Shown piece by piece: positions 10,901 to 23,235 of a stretch of 64,000 nt of DNA. The notes beneath the pieces were generated by a model. That model ran no database searches. It worked only from the letters and a program-made list of their open reading frames with translations, and had not been told where the DNA came from. The translations under genes were made by a program, and so were the position numbers. This stretch comes from Delphinapterus leucas (Eukaryota > Chordata > Mammalia > Artiodactyla > Monodontidae): NCBI RefSeq assembly GCF_002288925.2, contig NW_022098001.1:13140557-13204556 (forward strand). Reading direction: 5' to 3'. Position 1 is the stretch's first letter; each line of letters begins with the position of its first letter.

Positions 10901-11282
10901 TTTTTTTTAACATCTTTACTGTACTATAATTGCTTTACAATGGTGTGTTAGTTTCTGCTGTATAACAAAGTGAATCAGCTATACATACACATATATCCCC
11001 ATATCCCCTCCCTCTTGCATCTCCCTCCCACCCTCTCTATCCCACCCCTCTAGGTGGTCACAAAGCACTGAGCTGATCTCCATGTGTTATGTGGCTGCTT
11101 TCCACTAGCTATCTATTTTATATTTGGTAGTGTATATATGTCCATGCCACTCTCTCACTTCGTTCCAGCTTACCCTTCCCCCTCCCCGTGTCCTCAAGTC
11201 CATCCTCTACCTCTGTGTCTTTATTCCTGTCCTGCCCCTAGGTTCTTCAGAACCTTTTTTTTTAGGTTCCATATATATGTGT
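10901..11282 (-). mobile_element. Young L1, 5'-truncated 3' end, antisense
   Basis: Poly(T) is followed by the complement of the cetartiodactyl L1 3' UTR ('ctttacaatggtgtgttagtttctgctg', 'aggtggtcacaaagcactgagctg'). The perfect target duplication tatcatagctcctttt is at 10885-10900 and 11283-11298. It is only about 380 bp long, so it was truncated on arrival. The host site borders an MIR-like piece. Confidence 0.93.
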
Positions 11283-11289
11283 TATCATA

Positions 11290-11480
11290 GCTCCTTTTTA
11301 TTGAACGCTAACGATGCGCTATGTACTCCTTCAGACAATTTACATACACTGGGTCTTGCGCAATCTTCACATCTCTTCTGTTGTACAAATGAAGAAAAGC
11401 TCAGAGAACTTCAGGAATTTACACTCGTTCAAGAAGCTTGTGAATGATAAGGTTAGAATCTGAAACCATGTCAGTCTGAT
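11290..11480 (-). mobile_element. MIR-like fragment, antisense
   Basis: 'ttattgaacgctaacgatgcgctatgtactcc' and 'tgtacaaatgaagaaaagctcagagaactt' follow the antisense MIR pattern (tttattgagcg... and cagatgaggaaactgag). Highly diverged. Confidence 0.5.
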
Positions 11481-11929
11481 TTGGAAGCCCAAGGAGAGAT
11501 CAGAGCCTAATGGTTTTATGCGACCCTCAGTGTGTGTTTGTGTGTCTTTGACTCTCTGTTTCTGCCTTTCATATCTAAATATATATACAGCATGGCTATA
11601 TGTTCCTAGTTTCTCTTCTCCTTCCACTGAGGAAAAACAAATGTTTCCTTTTGATGTGGCGGTGCTGAGTCTGTCTGTTCTTAACACACTTAATAACAAT
11701 GTTGATTATGTCCTTTTTTTATAGCACACGTATGCTTTTAACACGTTGGGCATTCAGTTTTTTTGAGAACAACTTTATGGCACTAATAAGTTGGAAATTG
11801 ACCGCTATCTGCATGGGTGGAAGGGAGCCCACTTCCTTGATTACTTTAGTCTTAGATTGTGTTTTATATATCTTGTCATGTGGAACTAATAGCACTATCC
11901 ATTTCAAAAAAACATCTCCTAATGGAATC
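11481..11929. other. Unassigned non-coding stretch
   Basis: AT-rich. Frames on both strands (plus 11518-11724, plus 11699-12031, minus 11719-11907) have no recognisable similarity. Confidence 0.4.
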
Positions 11930-12091
11930 TGGGGTTCTGAGTCTTTGAGCGTTCTATTACTGCCTTATGAAACTATTAAGGCAAGATGTATGTTTTATTC
12001 ATCTCTCAGCTCCCTGCAGTTCTTAACATAGTGATCTGAATATCATCAGTATTTAAAGAAAATTTTTAATGACCAAATGAATGAATGACTG
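11930..12091 (+). mobile_element. L2 3' end fragment
   Basis: 'ttttattcatctctcagctccctgcagttcttaacatagtg' and the terminal 'gaccaaatgaatgaatgac' match the L2 3' terminus, which ends in a short TGAA-type repeat. Diverged. Confidence 0.5.
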
Positions 12092-12194
12092 TAACGTGTA
12101 GAGGTTCAGATTATACCCATGTAACCTCTGATTACATGTACTGATATTTGGGTGGGGACATTGCTAGGCCACTAATCACTAGAGTTGATTTGAT

Positions 12195-12350
12195 GATAAT
12201 GGTAATTTACATTTATTTAATGCTTGCCATGTGCCAGGCATATGAGGAAATAGACTTGGAGGGGTTCAGTAATTTGTACACTGGGGAATAGGCAGTGTGC
12301 CCAGGATTTGAGCCCACTAATGGGGCTCCAAAGTCCACATTCTTTCCTAA
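12195..12350 (-). mobile_element. MIR-like fragment, antisense
   Basis: 'atttatttaatgcttgccatgtgccaggca' opens the block and 'gtgtgcccaggatttgagccca' follows, as in antisense MIR. The middle is degraded. Confidence 0.5.
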
Positions 12351-13354
12351 CGCTACCTTAATCATGAAAGAGGGTCAGTGAAGTGGGGTTTTGCAGACCC
12401 TACCTAAGGCACTCGCTCGGCAGTTCAGTTTCTCAACAGATACTTCCAATATGATGCGAGAGACAGTGTAGAAACAACTAATGGCCAACTGGGTTGTCTC
12501 CTACAATTTTTAAGGTGAAATTAAATGGAAGTGAAGTTGGACCAAAACCAAAAAAATGTTGCTTTCCATAAATTGTCCCTACCTGATTGGGATAAGTCAG
12601 GGATCTGGAATGGGTGTTGACTCAGTTTATCAGTCCATAAAATTTAGGGTGTGACCATGGAGTACCAAGTCTAGGACTAGGAGATAATAGAGAATCCAGA
12701 AGAAAGAGAAGATACAAATGCCTGCTTATGTAGTTTTTAATCTATTTGTGTAAAAGAATTTAAGAGTAAAAGGAAAAGAATAGGGACATATAAGAATCAT
12801 CACACAGAGGAGAGCAAATTCTTACAGTTTATACAGAACAAGTATAATGTTCATACTTAAGAACATTCAGGTAGGATGGCTTAGTGGGAGTCCTACACAT
12901 AACCTAGGGAATCTGTTTTTATTTTGTTCTTCCATTGATTCTGGGTAGATTTTTTACTTTGAAAGGCACCCAGAGATCATCCTTTAGGAATGTTTTCTTT
13001 CTTTTACTTATATATAAATACAGTGGTACTGTCATACACTTTTCCCTGACTATGAGATCTTCCAACATTCATGCACTGGGCAGCTACTATATGTGACAGG
13101 TACTTTGCACAAATAAAACAAGATGACCCCCACCCTTAGAAATTGGAAATTTACTGTGAAACTAATTTTTTAATCTGTGGATGGTAGAATTATGTATAAG
13201 ATTTATTTTCTCAATTATATTATGCTATAGTTATTAAAATTTCTACAATTAATACATATTAATTTTATAACCAGAACACAAAAATTAAAATAAACTAGGT
13301 TCCACAAATTCAGATTTATGACACATGCAAAAAGAAGATAAGTCATAGCAATAA
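12351..13354. other. Unassigned non-coding stretch
   Basis: AT-rich with no repeat or exon recognised. 12980-13300 is especially AT-rich. Confidence 0.4.
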
Positions 13355-13560
13355 CAATTTTGAGAGCTTCCTATGTAACAGGTACTATGCTAAACATTTT
13401 ATATGGATTCTTTTCTTTAATCCTCGCAATGCTCTTATTATGTTAGTACTATTCTTATCCCCATTTTACAGATAGTGGTGCTGAGGCTAAAAGAAGAGGA
13501 AATCCCAGATTACACAGCTGTAAATAGTAAAGACATAACTCTGCCCTACTAAAAAGCTTA
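13355..13560 (-). mobile_element. MIR SINE, antisense
   Basis: It has 'ctatgtaacaggtactatgctaaacattttatatgg', 'tcctcgcaatgctcttattatg', 'tatccccattttacagatagtgg' and 'gattacacagctgtaaatag' in the order expected for antisense MIR. Confidence 0.8.
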
Positions 13561-15791
13561 CAACTACACTAATCTGATAAGTAAAAGCAAAGTGAAGGTC
13601 AAATAGTCCATGTTTCCTGATCCTGAGAACTCTTTTCACTGTGTAGTGTTATAGCTATGTGCAGCCGAGAGGCTTTATGCCTCTAGGTGTATTTGATGGT
13701 ATATACTGTAATTTTTGGAAGATTTTCTGTTTCCTTCTGATAGAGGGCAACTGGTGGCCATGAACCATATCTTCTTCAGTGTTTTTAAAAATTCCTTCTC
13801 CCCTTTGTGGTATTCTTTCCTTCAGGTTGGCTGTCTGGGCAACGCTTGGAAAATACTCTTGATTGCTTGGCATGGTGAAAATGTCGTCACAAATGTCTCC
13901 TGTTTTGTTGAAGGAGGCTGCGGATTTTGATATGATTCTTAGCTGGGCTCATTTTCTTGGCTTCACTTTAGGGCTTCAAATAATATTATTGTTTTTCATA
14001 ATAATATTTATTAAACATCTACTTGGTTTCCAGCGCTGAAGGAAAGATCTCAAAAGGGGAAATGCATCACATACAGAGTGTTTAGGCAGCCACGACGGGT
14101 CATACAGTAACTCTCAGGACTGCTGTGAGCCTGGGTGGTGTGTTGATGGTAAAGTGCTTTAAGCTTCTCTGAGGAAAACGACTGTGTCAGTTCCACTGGG
14201 ATTTGGTTTTCTTTTCAGTGACTGGGTGACCCATGTGTTAAACTGCACATTTTCTACTTCTTCAGAATTTTTTTTTTTTGAGAAAAAAACTCTATCTGGA
14301 ATCAAGAGAATTACTCACTGATTTGGTGAGATTATTTACATCTGCAAATCTAGCTTAATAGTTAATAGTAACCACTGAATTTCCCTTTGTCTGTTTTTAA
14401 AGTAATTCTATATTAAGCATTCTCTTCATGCAAGGTATGATGCTAGGTGCTCCAGATAATACAAAGGTGACTGAGATGTGACCCCTAACACATATTTAAA
14501 ATCCTTAACAAATAACGGGTATTTAAAATCCCTAACAATACAAATACAGATAACTAGAAAACAAAGCAGTAAGAGGTAAGTAACATACAAAAGGTTAAGG
14601 AACATGGCGCATGGAATGCTTCTGCTCAGGAGGTCAACAGTAATGGTTGTCAAAGTTTTGGAGCGCTTGTAATATGCCAAGACACTAGGATAACAGCTTT
14701 ATATGAGTCGTTTTATACACTTTTAAAACAAACCTGAATCCCCCATGCATCATACTCTTCTCTTCCTGAGATTCTAACCAGAAGAGAAATAAAGAAAAAG
14801 ATAGAGTAACAAACTATGATCTTTATTACCGATAAAGGCTATGTTGGTCACTGTAGCTTGGTACGATAGCCAAATAGTATTTCTAATTTCCTACCCAGAT
14901 CTTGGAAAAACTCATCTGAGGGAATGTTTGAGTCTGCAGAGCAAGCACTCTCAACCAGGCCACCACTTCCCACTGAAGCAAGTGGAGAGAAGGAGAAAGA
15001 GAGAAAATTCCCTGTGTGCGGGATCTTTGGTAGATTAGCTCCATGTGGTCTAGAATTGTGGAACAAAAGCTGTGGCTAGTGACTAGGCATTACAGACCAG
15101 GTGTCCCATTCCATCTCTGTGCGGGGGAGGTGGGGGAGGCCTGGGACGTTCAGGGAAATCTCTTCTCATAGAAAGCAGATGTGGGGAATGGGCTTCTCCC
15201 TCCAAGGATTCCCAGGTTTTCCTATTCTTGACCCTCTGGGTTTACCCAACAAGTGAGTGGTCAGCTAGGGGTGTCGCTTTCCCTCTGGGGGAGGAGATGG
15301 GCATTTATCAAGGTAGTCCTTCTTCTACCTGTGTGAGACCACTCTCTTTCTCTGAAGGATCTCTAGGGAACAGTGTAGATTTTGTTCCGGAAAGCTCTGA
15401 AATGGGTCAGAACAGAGCATTATTTAAATGCACTACCATGCAACATTGTAACCAAGACTTATAACACATTACCTATTCCCATTCCAAATTATTTCTAGCA
15501 TGTGTAAAGTACAGGCAATTGGAGATGGTGCTTTAGGATTAAAATGGAACATTAAGATTGTCCAATACTAAAATGCATAAATATACATTAATAATAAATG
15601 CCAATTAATAGGAGGATCTCAAATTTGAAAATGAAAAGCTCTCTTATTATCAATTGTCCTTGGAGTAATTAAAGCTCCCAAGTTAATTCTTCTTGCAAGT
15701 TAAAGACTCAAAACATTCAAGTCCAAAGAAATTAAGAACAAAATCAAATTACCTTGCCCTGGTGGGCGCAAAGAAATTTAAGTCCAAAATT
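13561..15791. other. Unassigned non-coding stretch (2.2 kb)
   Basis: No exon supported. Minus 13655-13873 (72 codons) and plus 13715-13930 overlap each other and match nothing I know. Around 14425-14500 is a faint old-repeat signature ('caaggtatgatgctaggtgctccagataatacaaagg'). Confidence 0.4.
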
Positions 15792-15811
15792 TACCCGCTG
15801 CCCAGTTTCTT

Positions 15812-16145
15812 TTTCTTTTTTAAATAAATTTATTTATTTATTTATTTATGGTTGCATTGGGTCTTTGTTGCTGTGCGCAGGCTTTCTCTAGTTGCGGTGA
15901 ACGGGCTTCTCATTGTGGTGGCTTCTCTTGTTGCGTAGCATGGGCTCTAGGTGTGCAGCCTTCAGTAGTTGTGGCACATGGGCTCAGTAGTTGTGGCTCG
16001 TGGGCTCTAGAGCACAGGTTCAGTAGTTGTGGTGCAGGGGCTTAGTTGCTCCACGGCCTGTGGGATCTTCCCGAATCAGGGCTCGAACCCGTGTCCCCTG
16101 AATTGGCAGGCAGATTCTTAACCACTGTGCCACCAGGGAAGCATC
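15812..16145 (-). mobile_element. CHR SINE, long CHR-1-like form, antisense
   Basis: It starts with an (ATTT)n tail, has the long body with repeated 'agtagttgtggc' units, and ends in the head complement 'ctgtgccaccaggga'. The 20-bp target duplication taccc(g/c)ctgcccagtttctt has one mismatch, at 15792-15811 and 16146-16165. Body length and repeats set it apart from the shorter CHR-2-like copies. Confidence 0.95.
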
Positions 16146-16165
16146 TACCCCCTGCCCAGTTTCTT

Positions 16166-17564
16166 ATTCTGCTCTCAACTGAGGGGTTCTCATTTGCAGG
16201 GTGGGTAGCTGGAATTCTTCCAGCGATGCTGCCTGGGCTGGGTTGTGTTTCTCTGGAGTGGAGTTCCTTCAGGACCTCTGATGCCATGTCCCTAAATTGC
16301 TTTCCTTTGAAAAGAATTCAAGGTCAGGCAAGTTTATGACCACTGAGGCCTCCTACCCACCCTATTCAGGAAACAAACTAATTCCCAGCTAGTGCCTAGT
16401 ATTAATGGCAATTTGAGGGAAGAAATGTTTTCAGTTTCTGCAGAGGCAGTTATCAGTCACCCAGAATCCATGATCTGTCAACTCACATGCGGGAATTCTC
16501 TCCTAAGACAGCATTCCGCGATGACTGGGCATGGGATGAGAGGTCACTGATCCTTCTCTTGGAGAGTAGCCTTTGAGACTTTGCTGATTCTTTGCAAAGT
16601 TTTGAGGTTTTCAATGGAGCCAGCCTCAGTCACCAGATCTTTTTTGAGGTATGTTTTGGTACTGTTGTTTTAACCAATATTCCAGATTTCTTGTTTTGCA
16701 GCTTCCCTGTGAGTCCCAGTTTCTACACTCTGGACTGGCACAGAGGTGGGCTCTTCATGGTGACACGGCACCCACCTCTCCTGTGAGCCACACTGGCAGC
16801 CCACTGCCGCTATGGGATGATTTAGTTCTGTAACACGTGCCTCTACCCTACAGAAGGGGGGAAGGGGGGGAAGGAGGGAAGGGGGGAAAGGGCCTCCTTC
16901 ATGCCCACATTGATTCAGCTGCAGAATTGCCCGTAGCAGATTGGTGAACTGGAACTATTGTGGTTGCTTCTGAAGATTGTGTCCCTGAGAACTTGGTGAC
17001 TCCCAGTACTTCTGCCATTTGCTTCTCAGGGCACAGTCCTTCTTCTGCTTTTCTATTTTAAAACTCATTTTTTTAATGGAAAAATTCAAACATATATAAA
17101 AGTAGACATTAGAATAATGAATCCCTCGTGTACATATTACATTTTCAAAAATTATTAACTCAGGTATGACTTTGTTTTCCTCAGCTTTTGAATATTTCAG
17201 GCCTTGAGGAGACTTCCTTTCCACTGCATCTTTCTCTGTAACACAGACATGAATATGCCTTCATTGTTCTCTCCTCCTTTGACAAAGCTCATTTGAGCTT
17301 CCAGCAAGTGAAGCTTATTCTTCTCTAATACCTACAGGGCAAGAGCTGTTGGCTGGGAGAAAACACTTTTTTTCCCTTACTTTCTCTGCTTTTAATCCCA
17401 CACTTTTGTTTTCCTGCTATGTTCTTTTAGATTTTGTTAGAGTCTCCAGTAGTAAAAGCTATGGCATGGATCAATTTCAGGTCTGCTGGAAGCATCCACT
17501 ATTCAAAAAAATCTTTTGGTACATCAACAAATATATTTTAAGAATCTAATAAACCAGACATTTT
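16166..17564. other. Mostly unassigned sequence, with an old fragment near 17055-17170
   Basis: 17055-17170 ('ggaaaaattcaaacatatataaaagtagacattagaataatg') resembles an old interspersed repeat, possibly L1-derived. The rest shows no repeat or exon. A purine-rich G-run tract is listed separately. Confidence 0.4.
16856..16892 (+). repeat. G-run purine tract with quadruplex potential
   Basis: G runs of 6, 7, 2+3, 6 and 3 are separated by only A or AA/AAA, all on the plus strand. The pattern satisfies the usual four-run G-quadruplex rule with very short loops. It looks like an expanded (GGGGGGAA)n microsatellite. Confidence 0.8.
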
Positions 17565-17754
17565 TCTTTGCCCTGACTCATTAGTGGAGCAAAGAGGCAA
17601 ATACCCCTGCCCTCAAAGAGCATATATTCTACTGGAGGGAGACGGACAAGAAACACACATTGGTAAAATATACGTATATGAGATGATGAAAAGTGCTGTG
17701 AAGAAAAATAAAAGCAGAGGGATATATAGGAGGTGCCTTGGGGTTGGGGTGGGA
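17565..17754 (+). mobile_element. Ancient mammalian-wide repeat, left part (split by L1-b)
   Basis: 'cccctgccctcaaagagcatatattctactggagggagac' and 'gatgatgaaaagtgctgtgaagaaaaataaaagcag' form a pattern seen in a widespread old mammalian repeat whose name I am unsure of. It continues at 24596 across L1-b, which confirms both the L1 boundaries and the relative age. Confidence 0.55.
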
Positions 17755-18149
17755 TTGCTGTAGTTTACTTTATTTTTAAAATAATTTTATTATTATTATT
17801 TATTGGAGTATAATTGCTTTACAATGTTATGTTAGTTTCTGCTTTATAACAAAGTGAATCAGCTATATGTATACATATATTTCCTCCCTCTTGGACTCCC
17901 TCCCATCCTCCCCACCCCCCATCCTGCCCATCTAGATAATCACAGAGCACCAAGCTGAGCTCCCTGTGCTATACTGTAGGTTCCCACTAGCTATCTATTT
18001 CACACATGGTAGTGTATTTATGTCAAACCTAATCTCCCAATTCATCCCACCCTCCCCTTCCCCCACTGTGTCCACACATCCATTCTCTACATCTGCCTCT
18101 CTATTCCTGCCCTGGAAATAGGTTCATCTGTACTATTTTTCTATATTCC

Positions 18150-21100
18150 ACATATATGCATTAATATACAATATTAGTTTTTCTCTTTCTGACTTACTTC
18201 ACTCTATATGACAGACTCTAGGTCCATCCACATCTCTGCAAATGACCCAATTTCATTACTTTTTATGGCTGAGTAATATTCCATTGTACGTATGTACCAC
18301 ATCTTCTTTATCCATTCATCTGTCGATGGACATTTAGGTTGTTTCCACGACCTGGCTATTGTAAATAGTGCTGCAGTGAACGCTGGGGTACATGTGTCCT
18401 TTCTTTTTTTTAATTTATTTAATTTATTTTTTATACAGCAGGTTCTTATTAGTTATCTATTTTTTTAAACATCTTTATTGGAGCATAATTGCTTTACAAT
18501 GGTGTGTTAGTTTCTGCTTTATAACAAAGTGAATCAGTTATACATATACATATGTCTCCATATCTCTTCCCTCTTGTGTCTCCCTCCCTCCCACCCTCCC
18601 TATCCCACCCCTCTAGGTGGTCACAAAGCACCAAGCTGATCTCCCTGTGCTATGTTTCTGACCACTTTTTGATTGGGTTGTTGTTGTTTTGATATTGAGC
18701 TGCATGAGCTGTTTGTATATTTTGGAGATTAATCCTTTGTCTGTTCCTTAATTTGCAAGTATATTCTCCCATTCTGAGGGTTGTTTTTCATCTTGTTTAT
18801 GGTTTCCTTTGCTGTGCAAAAGTTTTTAAGTTTAATTAGGTTCCATTTGTCAATTTTTGTTTTTATTACTCTAGAAGGTGGGTCAAAAAAGATCTTGCTG
18901 TGATTTATGTCAAAGAGTGTTCTTCCTATGTTTTCTTCTAAGAGTTTTATAGAATCTAGTCTTATATTTAGGTCTTTAATCCATTTTGAGTTTATTTTTG
19001 TGTGTGGTGTTAGGGGCTGTTCTAATTTCAGTCTTTTACATGTAGCTGTCCAGTTTTCCCAGCACCACTTATTGAAGAGTTGTCTTTTCTCCATTGTATA
19101 TTCTTGCCTCTTTGTCATAGATTAGGTGACCACAAGTGCGTGGGTGTATTTCTGGGCTTTCTATCCTGTTCCATTGATCTATATTTCTGTTTTTATGCCA
19201 GTACCATACTGTCTTGATTACTGTAGCTTTGTACTATAGCCTGAAGTCAGGGAGCCTGATTCCTCCAGCTCCATTGTTCTTCCTCAAGATTGCTTTGGCT
19301 ATTTGGGGTCTTTTGTGTTCCCATACAAATTGTAAAAATTTTTATTCTAGTTCTGTGAAAAATGCCATTGGTAATTTGATAGGGATTGCACTGAATCTGT
19401 AGATTAATTTGGACAGTATAGCCATTTTCACAGTATTGATTCTTCCTATCCAAGACCATGGTATATCTCTTCATCTGTTTGTGTCATCTTTGATTTCTTT
19501 AATCAGTATCTTATAGTTTTCTGAGTACAGGTCTTTTGCCTCTTTAGGCAGGTTTATTCCTAGGTATTTTATTCTTTTTGTTGCAGTGGTAAATGGGATT
19601 ATTTCCTTAATCTCTCTTTCTGATCATTCATCATTAGTGTATAGGGATGCAAGAGATTTCTGTGCATTAATTTTGTATTCGGCAACTTTACCAAATTCAT
19701 TGATTAGCTCTAGTAGTTTTCTGGTGGCATCTTTAGGAGTTTCTATGTATAGTTATCATGTCATCTGCAAACAGTGAGAATTTTACTTCTTCTTTTCAAT
19801 TTGGATACTTTGATTTCTTTTTCTTCTGATTGCCGTGGATAGGAGTTCCAAAACTATGTTGAATAATAGTGACAAGAGTGGACATCCTTGTCTTGTTCCT
19901 GATCTTAGAGGAAATGCTTTCATTTTTCGCCATTGAGAATGATGTTTGCTGTGGGTTTGTCATACATGGCCTTTATTATGTTGAGGTAGGTTCCCTCTAT
20001 GCCCACTTTCTGGAGAGTTTTTATCATAAATGGGTGTTGAAATTTATCAGAAGCTTTTTCCAAATCTATTGCGATGATCATATGGTTTTTATCCTTTAAT
20101 TTCTTAATATGGAGTATCACATTGATTGATTTGCATATATTAAAGAATCCTTGCATCCCTGGGATAAATTCCACTTGATCATGCGGTATGATCCTTTTAA
20201 TGTGTTGTTGGATTCTGTTTGCTAGTGTTTTGTTGATGGTTTTTGCATCTATGTTCATCAGTGATATTGGTCTATAATTTTCTTTTTTTTGTGATATATT
20301 TGTTTATGGTATCAGAGTGATTGTGGCCTCATAAAATGATTTCGGGAGTGTTCCTACCTCTGCAATTTTGTGGAAGAGTTTGAGAAGGCTAGGTGTTAGC
20401 TCTTCTCTAAATGTTTGATGGAATTTCCTTGTACAGCCATGTGGTCTTGGACGTCTGTTTGTTGGAAGATTTTTAATTACAGTTTCAGTTTCATTACTTG
20501 TGATTAGTCTGTTTATATTTTCTATTTCTTCCTGATTCAGTCTTGGAAGGTTTTACCATTCCAAGAAATTGTCCATTTCTTCCAGGTTGTCCATTTTATT
20601 GGCATATAGTTGCTTGTAGTAGTCTATTATGATCCGTTTTATTTCTGCAGTGTCAGTTGTATTTTCTCCTTTTTCACTTTTAATTTTACTGATTTGAGTC
20701 CTCTCCCCCTTTTTTTGTGATGAGTATGGTTAAAGGTTTATCAATTTTGTTTATCTTCTCAAAGAAACAGCATTTAGTTTTACTGATATTTGCTATTATT
20801 TCTTTGTTTCTATTTCATTTATTTCTGCTCTGATCTTTATGATTTCTTTCATTCTACTAACTTAGGGTTTTGTTTGTTCTTCTTTCTCTAGTTGCTTTAC
20901 GTGTAAGGTTAGGTTGTTTATTTGAGATTTTTCATGTTTCTTGAGGTAGGGTTTTATTGCTATAAACTTCCCTCTTAGAACTGCTTTTGCTGCATACCAT
21001 AGGTTTTGGGTTGTCATGTTTTCATTGTTATTTCTTTCTATGCAGTTTTTTATTTCCTTTTTGAGTTCTTCAGTGATCTCTTAGTTATTTAGCAGCGCAC

Positions 21101-21860
21101 TGTTCAGCCTCCACGTGTTTGTATTTTTTACAGTTTTTTTCCCTGTAATTGATTTCTAATCTCATAGTGTTGTGGTCAGAAAAGATGCTTGATATGATTT
21201 CAATTTCCTTAAATTTTCCGAGGCTTGATTTGTGACCCAAGATGTGATGTATCTTGAAGAATGTTCCTTGTGCACTTGAGAAAAAAGTGTATTCTGCCGC
21301 TTTTGTGTGGAATGTCCTATAAATATCAATTAAATCTATCTGGTCTATTGTGTCATTTAAAGCTTGTGTTTCCTTATTTATTTTCTGCCTGGATGATCTG
21401 TCCATTGATGTAAGTGGGGTGTTAAAATCCCCCAGTATTATTGTGTTACTGTTGATTTCCCCTTTCATGGCTGTTAGCATTTGCCTTATGTATTGAAGTG
21501 CTCCTATGTTGGGTGCATAAATATTTACAATTGTTATATATTCTGCTTGGATTGATCGCTGATCATTATGTAGTGTCCTTCCTTATCTCTTGTAATGGTC
21601 TTTATTTTAAAGTCTATTTTATCTGATATGAGTATTGCTATTCTAGCTTTCTTTTGATTTCCATTTTCATGGAATATCTTTTTCCACCCCCTCACTTTCA
21701 GTCTGTGTGTGTCCCTAGGTCTGAAGTGGGTCTCTTGTAGACAGCATATATATGGGTCTGTTTTTGTATCCATTCAGCCAGTCTGTGCCTTTTGGTTGGA
21801 GCATTTAATCCATTTACATTCAAGGTAGTTATCTATATGTACGTTCCTATTACAATCTTC
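18150..21860 (-). pseudogene. L1-b ORF2 (endonuclease/reverse transcriptase) remnant
   Basis: ORF2 protein nicks DNA and reverse-transcribes L1 RNA at the nick. Remnant frames in order are 21534-21773 (endonuclease N-terminal part with CCLQETHF), 21085-21480 (endonuclease C-terminal part with SDHN), 19920-20258 (reverse transcriptase, motif-A-like AIDLEKASD) and 19247-19474 and 18729-19118 (C-terminal). A motif-C 'FADD' can be read near 19745. The frames are separated by stops and shifts. About 300 bp of the C-terminal part is missing at the nested insertion. The start ATG is mutated next to SINE 21880. Confidence 0.85.
18408..18652 (-). mobile_element. L1 3'-end fragments nested in L1-b ORF2
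   Basis: Two different L1 tails lie end to end: 18417-18463 ('ttatacagcaggttcttattagttatc', a different 3' UTR type) and 18464-18652 ('catctttattggagcataattgc' to 'ctccctgtgctatg'). Both are antisense. The L1-b ORF2 sequence expected here (compare 37690-38040 in L1-c) is absent, so the event replaced about 300 bp. No clear target duplication is seen. Confidence 0.7.
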
Positions 21861-21879
21861 TTAAATTTGTTTAAGTTAG

Positions 21880-22281
21880 ATTTTAAAAATATATATTTAT
21901 TATTTATTTATTTTTGGCTGCATTGGGTCTCAGTTGTGGCATGCAGGATCTTGTTGAGGCATGTGGGACCTTTCCTTGCAGTGTGCAGGCTCTTCGTTGT
22001 GGTGCGCAGGCTTCTCTCTAGCTGTGGTGCGCAGGCTTCTCTCTAGCTGTGGTGCTGGTTCCACGGTGCATGCGCTCTGTAGTTGTGGTGCGTGGGTTCC
22101 AGAGCGCACGGGCTCTGTAGTTTGTGGCACACAGGCTCTCTAGTTCAGGCACACATGCTCAATAGTTGTGGCACATGGGTTTCGTTGCCCCGTGGCATGT
22201 GGGATATTAGTTCCCTGAACAGGGATGAAACCCACGTCCCCTGAATTGTATGGTGGATTCTTTACCACTGGACCACCAGGG
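21880..22281 (-). mobile_element. CHR-1-like SINE, antisense, with internal duplication
   Basis: An AT-rich tail on the left leads to a CHR-like body ('tggctgcattgggtctcag' through 'accactggaccaccaggg'). The left and right flanks contain the L1-b sequence cttaaatttgttt and cttaattgttt, an imperfect target duplication. A unit of about 26 bp ('gtgcgcaggcttctctctag') is duplicated around 22000-22045. It is more diverged than the other CHR copies here. Confidence 0.75.
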
Positions 22282-22639
22282 TAATTGTTCTTAATTGTTT
22301 TGGGTTTGTTTTTGTGGGTCTTTTTCTTCTCTTGTGTTTCCTGCCTAGAGAAATTCCTTTAGCATTTGTTGTAAAGCTCGTTTTGTGGTGCTGAATTCTC
22401 TTAGCTATTGCTTGTCTGTAAAGCTTTTGATTTCTCTGTCAAATCTGAATGAGATCCTTACTGGGTAGAGTAATCTTGGTTGTAGGTTTTTCCCTTTCAT
22501 CACTTTAAATATATCCTGCCACTCCCTTCTGCCCTGCAGAGTTTCTGCTGAAAAATCAGCTGGTAACCTTATGGGGATTCCCTTGTATGTTATTGGTTGA
22601 TTTCCCCTTGCTGCTTTTAATATTTTTCCTTGAATTTAA

Positions 22640-23235
22640 TTTTTGATAGCTTGATTAATATGTGTCTTGGTGTGCTTCTCATAGGGTTTATCCTGTATGG
22701 GACTCTCTGTGCTTCCTGGACTTGGGTGGCTATTTCCTTTCCCATGTTAGGGTAGTTTTCGACTATAATTTCTTCAAATATTTTTTCAGGCCCTTTCTCT
22801 TTCTCTTCCTTTTCTGGGACCCCTATAATTCAAACGCTGGTACATTTAATCTTGTCCCAGAGGTCTCTGAGACTGTCCTCAATTCTTTCCACACTTTTTT
22901 CTTTATTCTGCTCCTTGGCAGTTATTTCCACCATTCTATTTTCCAGCTCACTTATTCATTCTTCTGCCTCATTTATTCTGCTATTGATTCCTTCTAGAGT
23001 ATTTTTCACTTCAGTTATTGTGTTGTTCATCACTGTTTGTTCTTTAGTTCTTCTAGGTCTTTGTTAAACATTTCTTTTACTTTCTCAATCGTGCCTCCAT
23101 TCTATTTCCAAGATATTGGATCATCTTTACTATCATTACCCTGAATTCTTTTTCAGGTAGGTTGCCTATTTCCTCTTCATTTATTTGGTCTTATCTGTTT
23201 TTACCTTGCTCCTTCATCTGTAACATATTATTTTT
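22640..23235 (-). pseudogene. L1-b ORF1 remnant (central and N-terminal part)
   Basis: ORF1 encodes the RNA-binding coiled-coil protein of the L1 particle. The minus strand follows ORF1 from the N-terminal coiled-coil region ('gaaaaagaattcaggg' near 23145) toward the RNA-recognition region, parallel to 41600-42167 in L1-c. It has no long open frame. The C-terminal part continues to about 22350. Confidence 0.75.

Noticed and set aside
11084..11447. Small plus-strand frames as peptide genes
   Set aside because: They read antisense through an L1 3' UTR and into a MIR-like piece.
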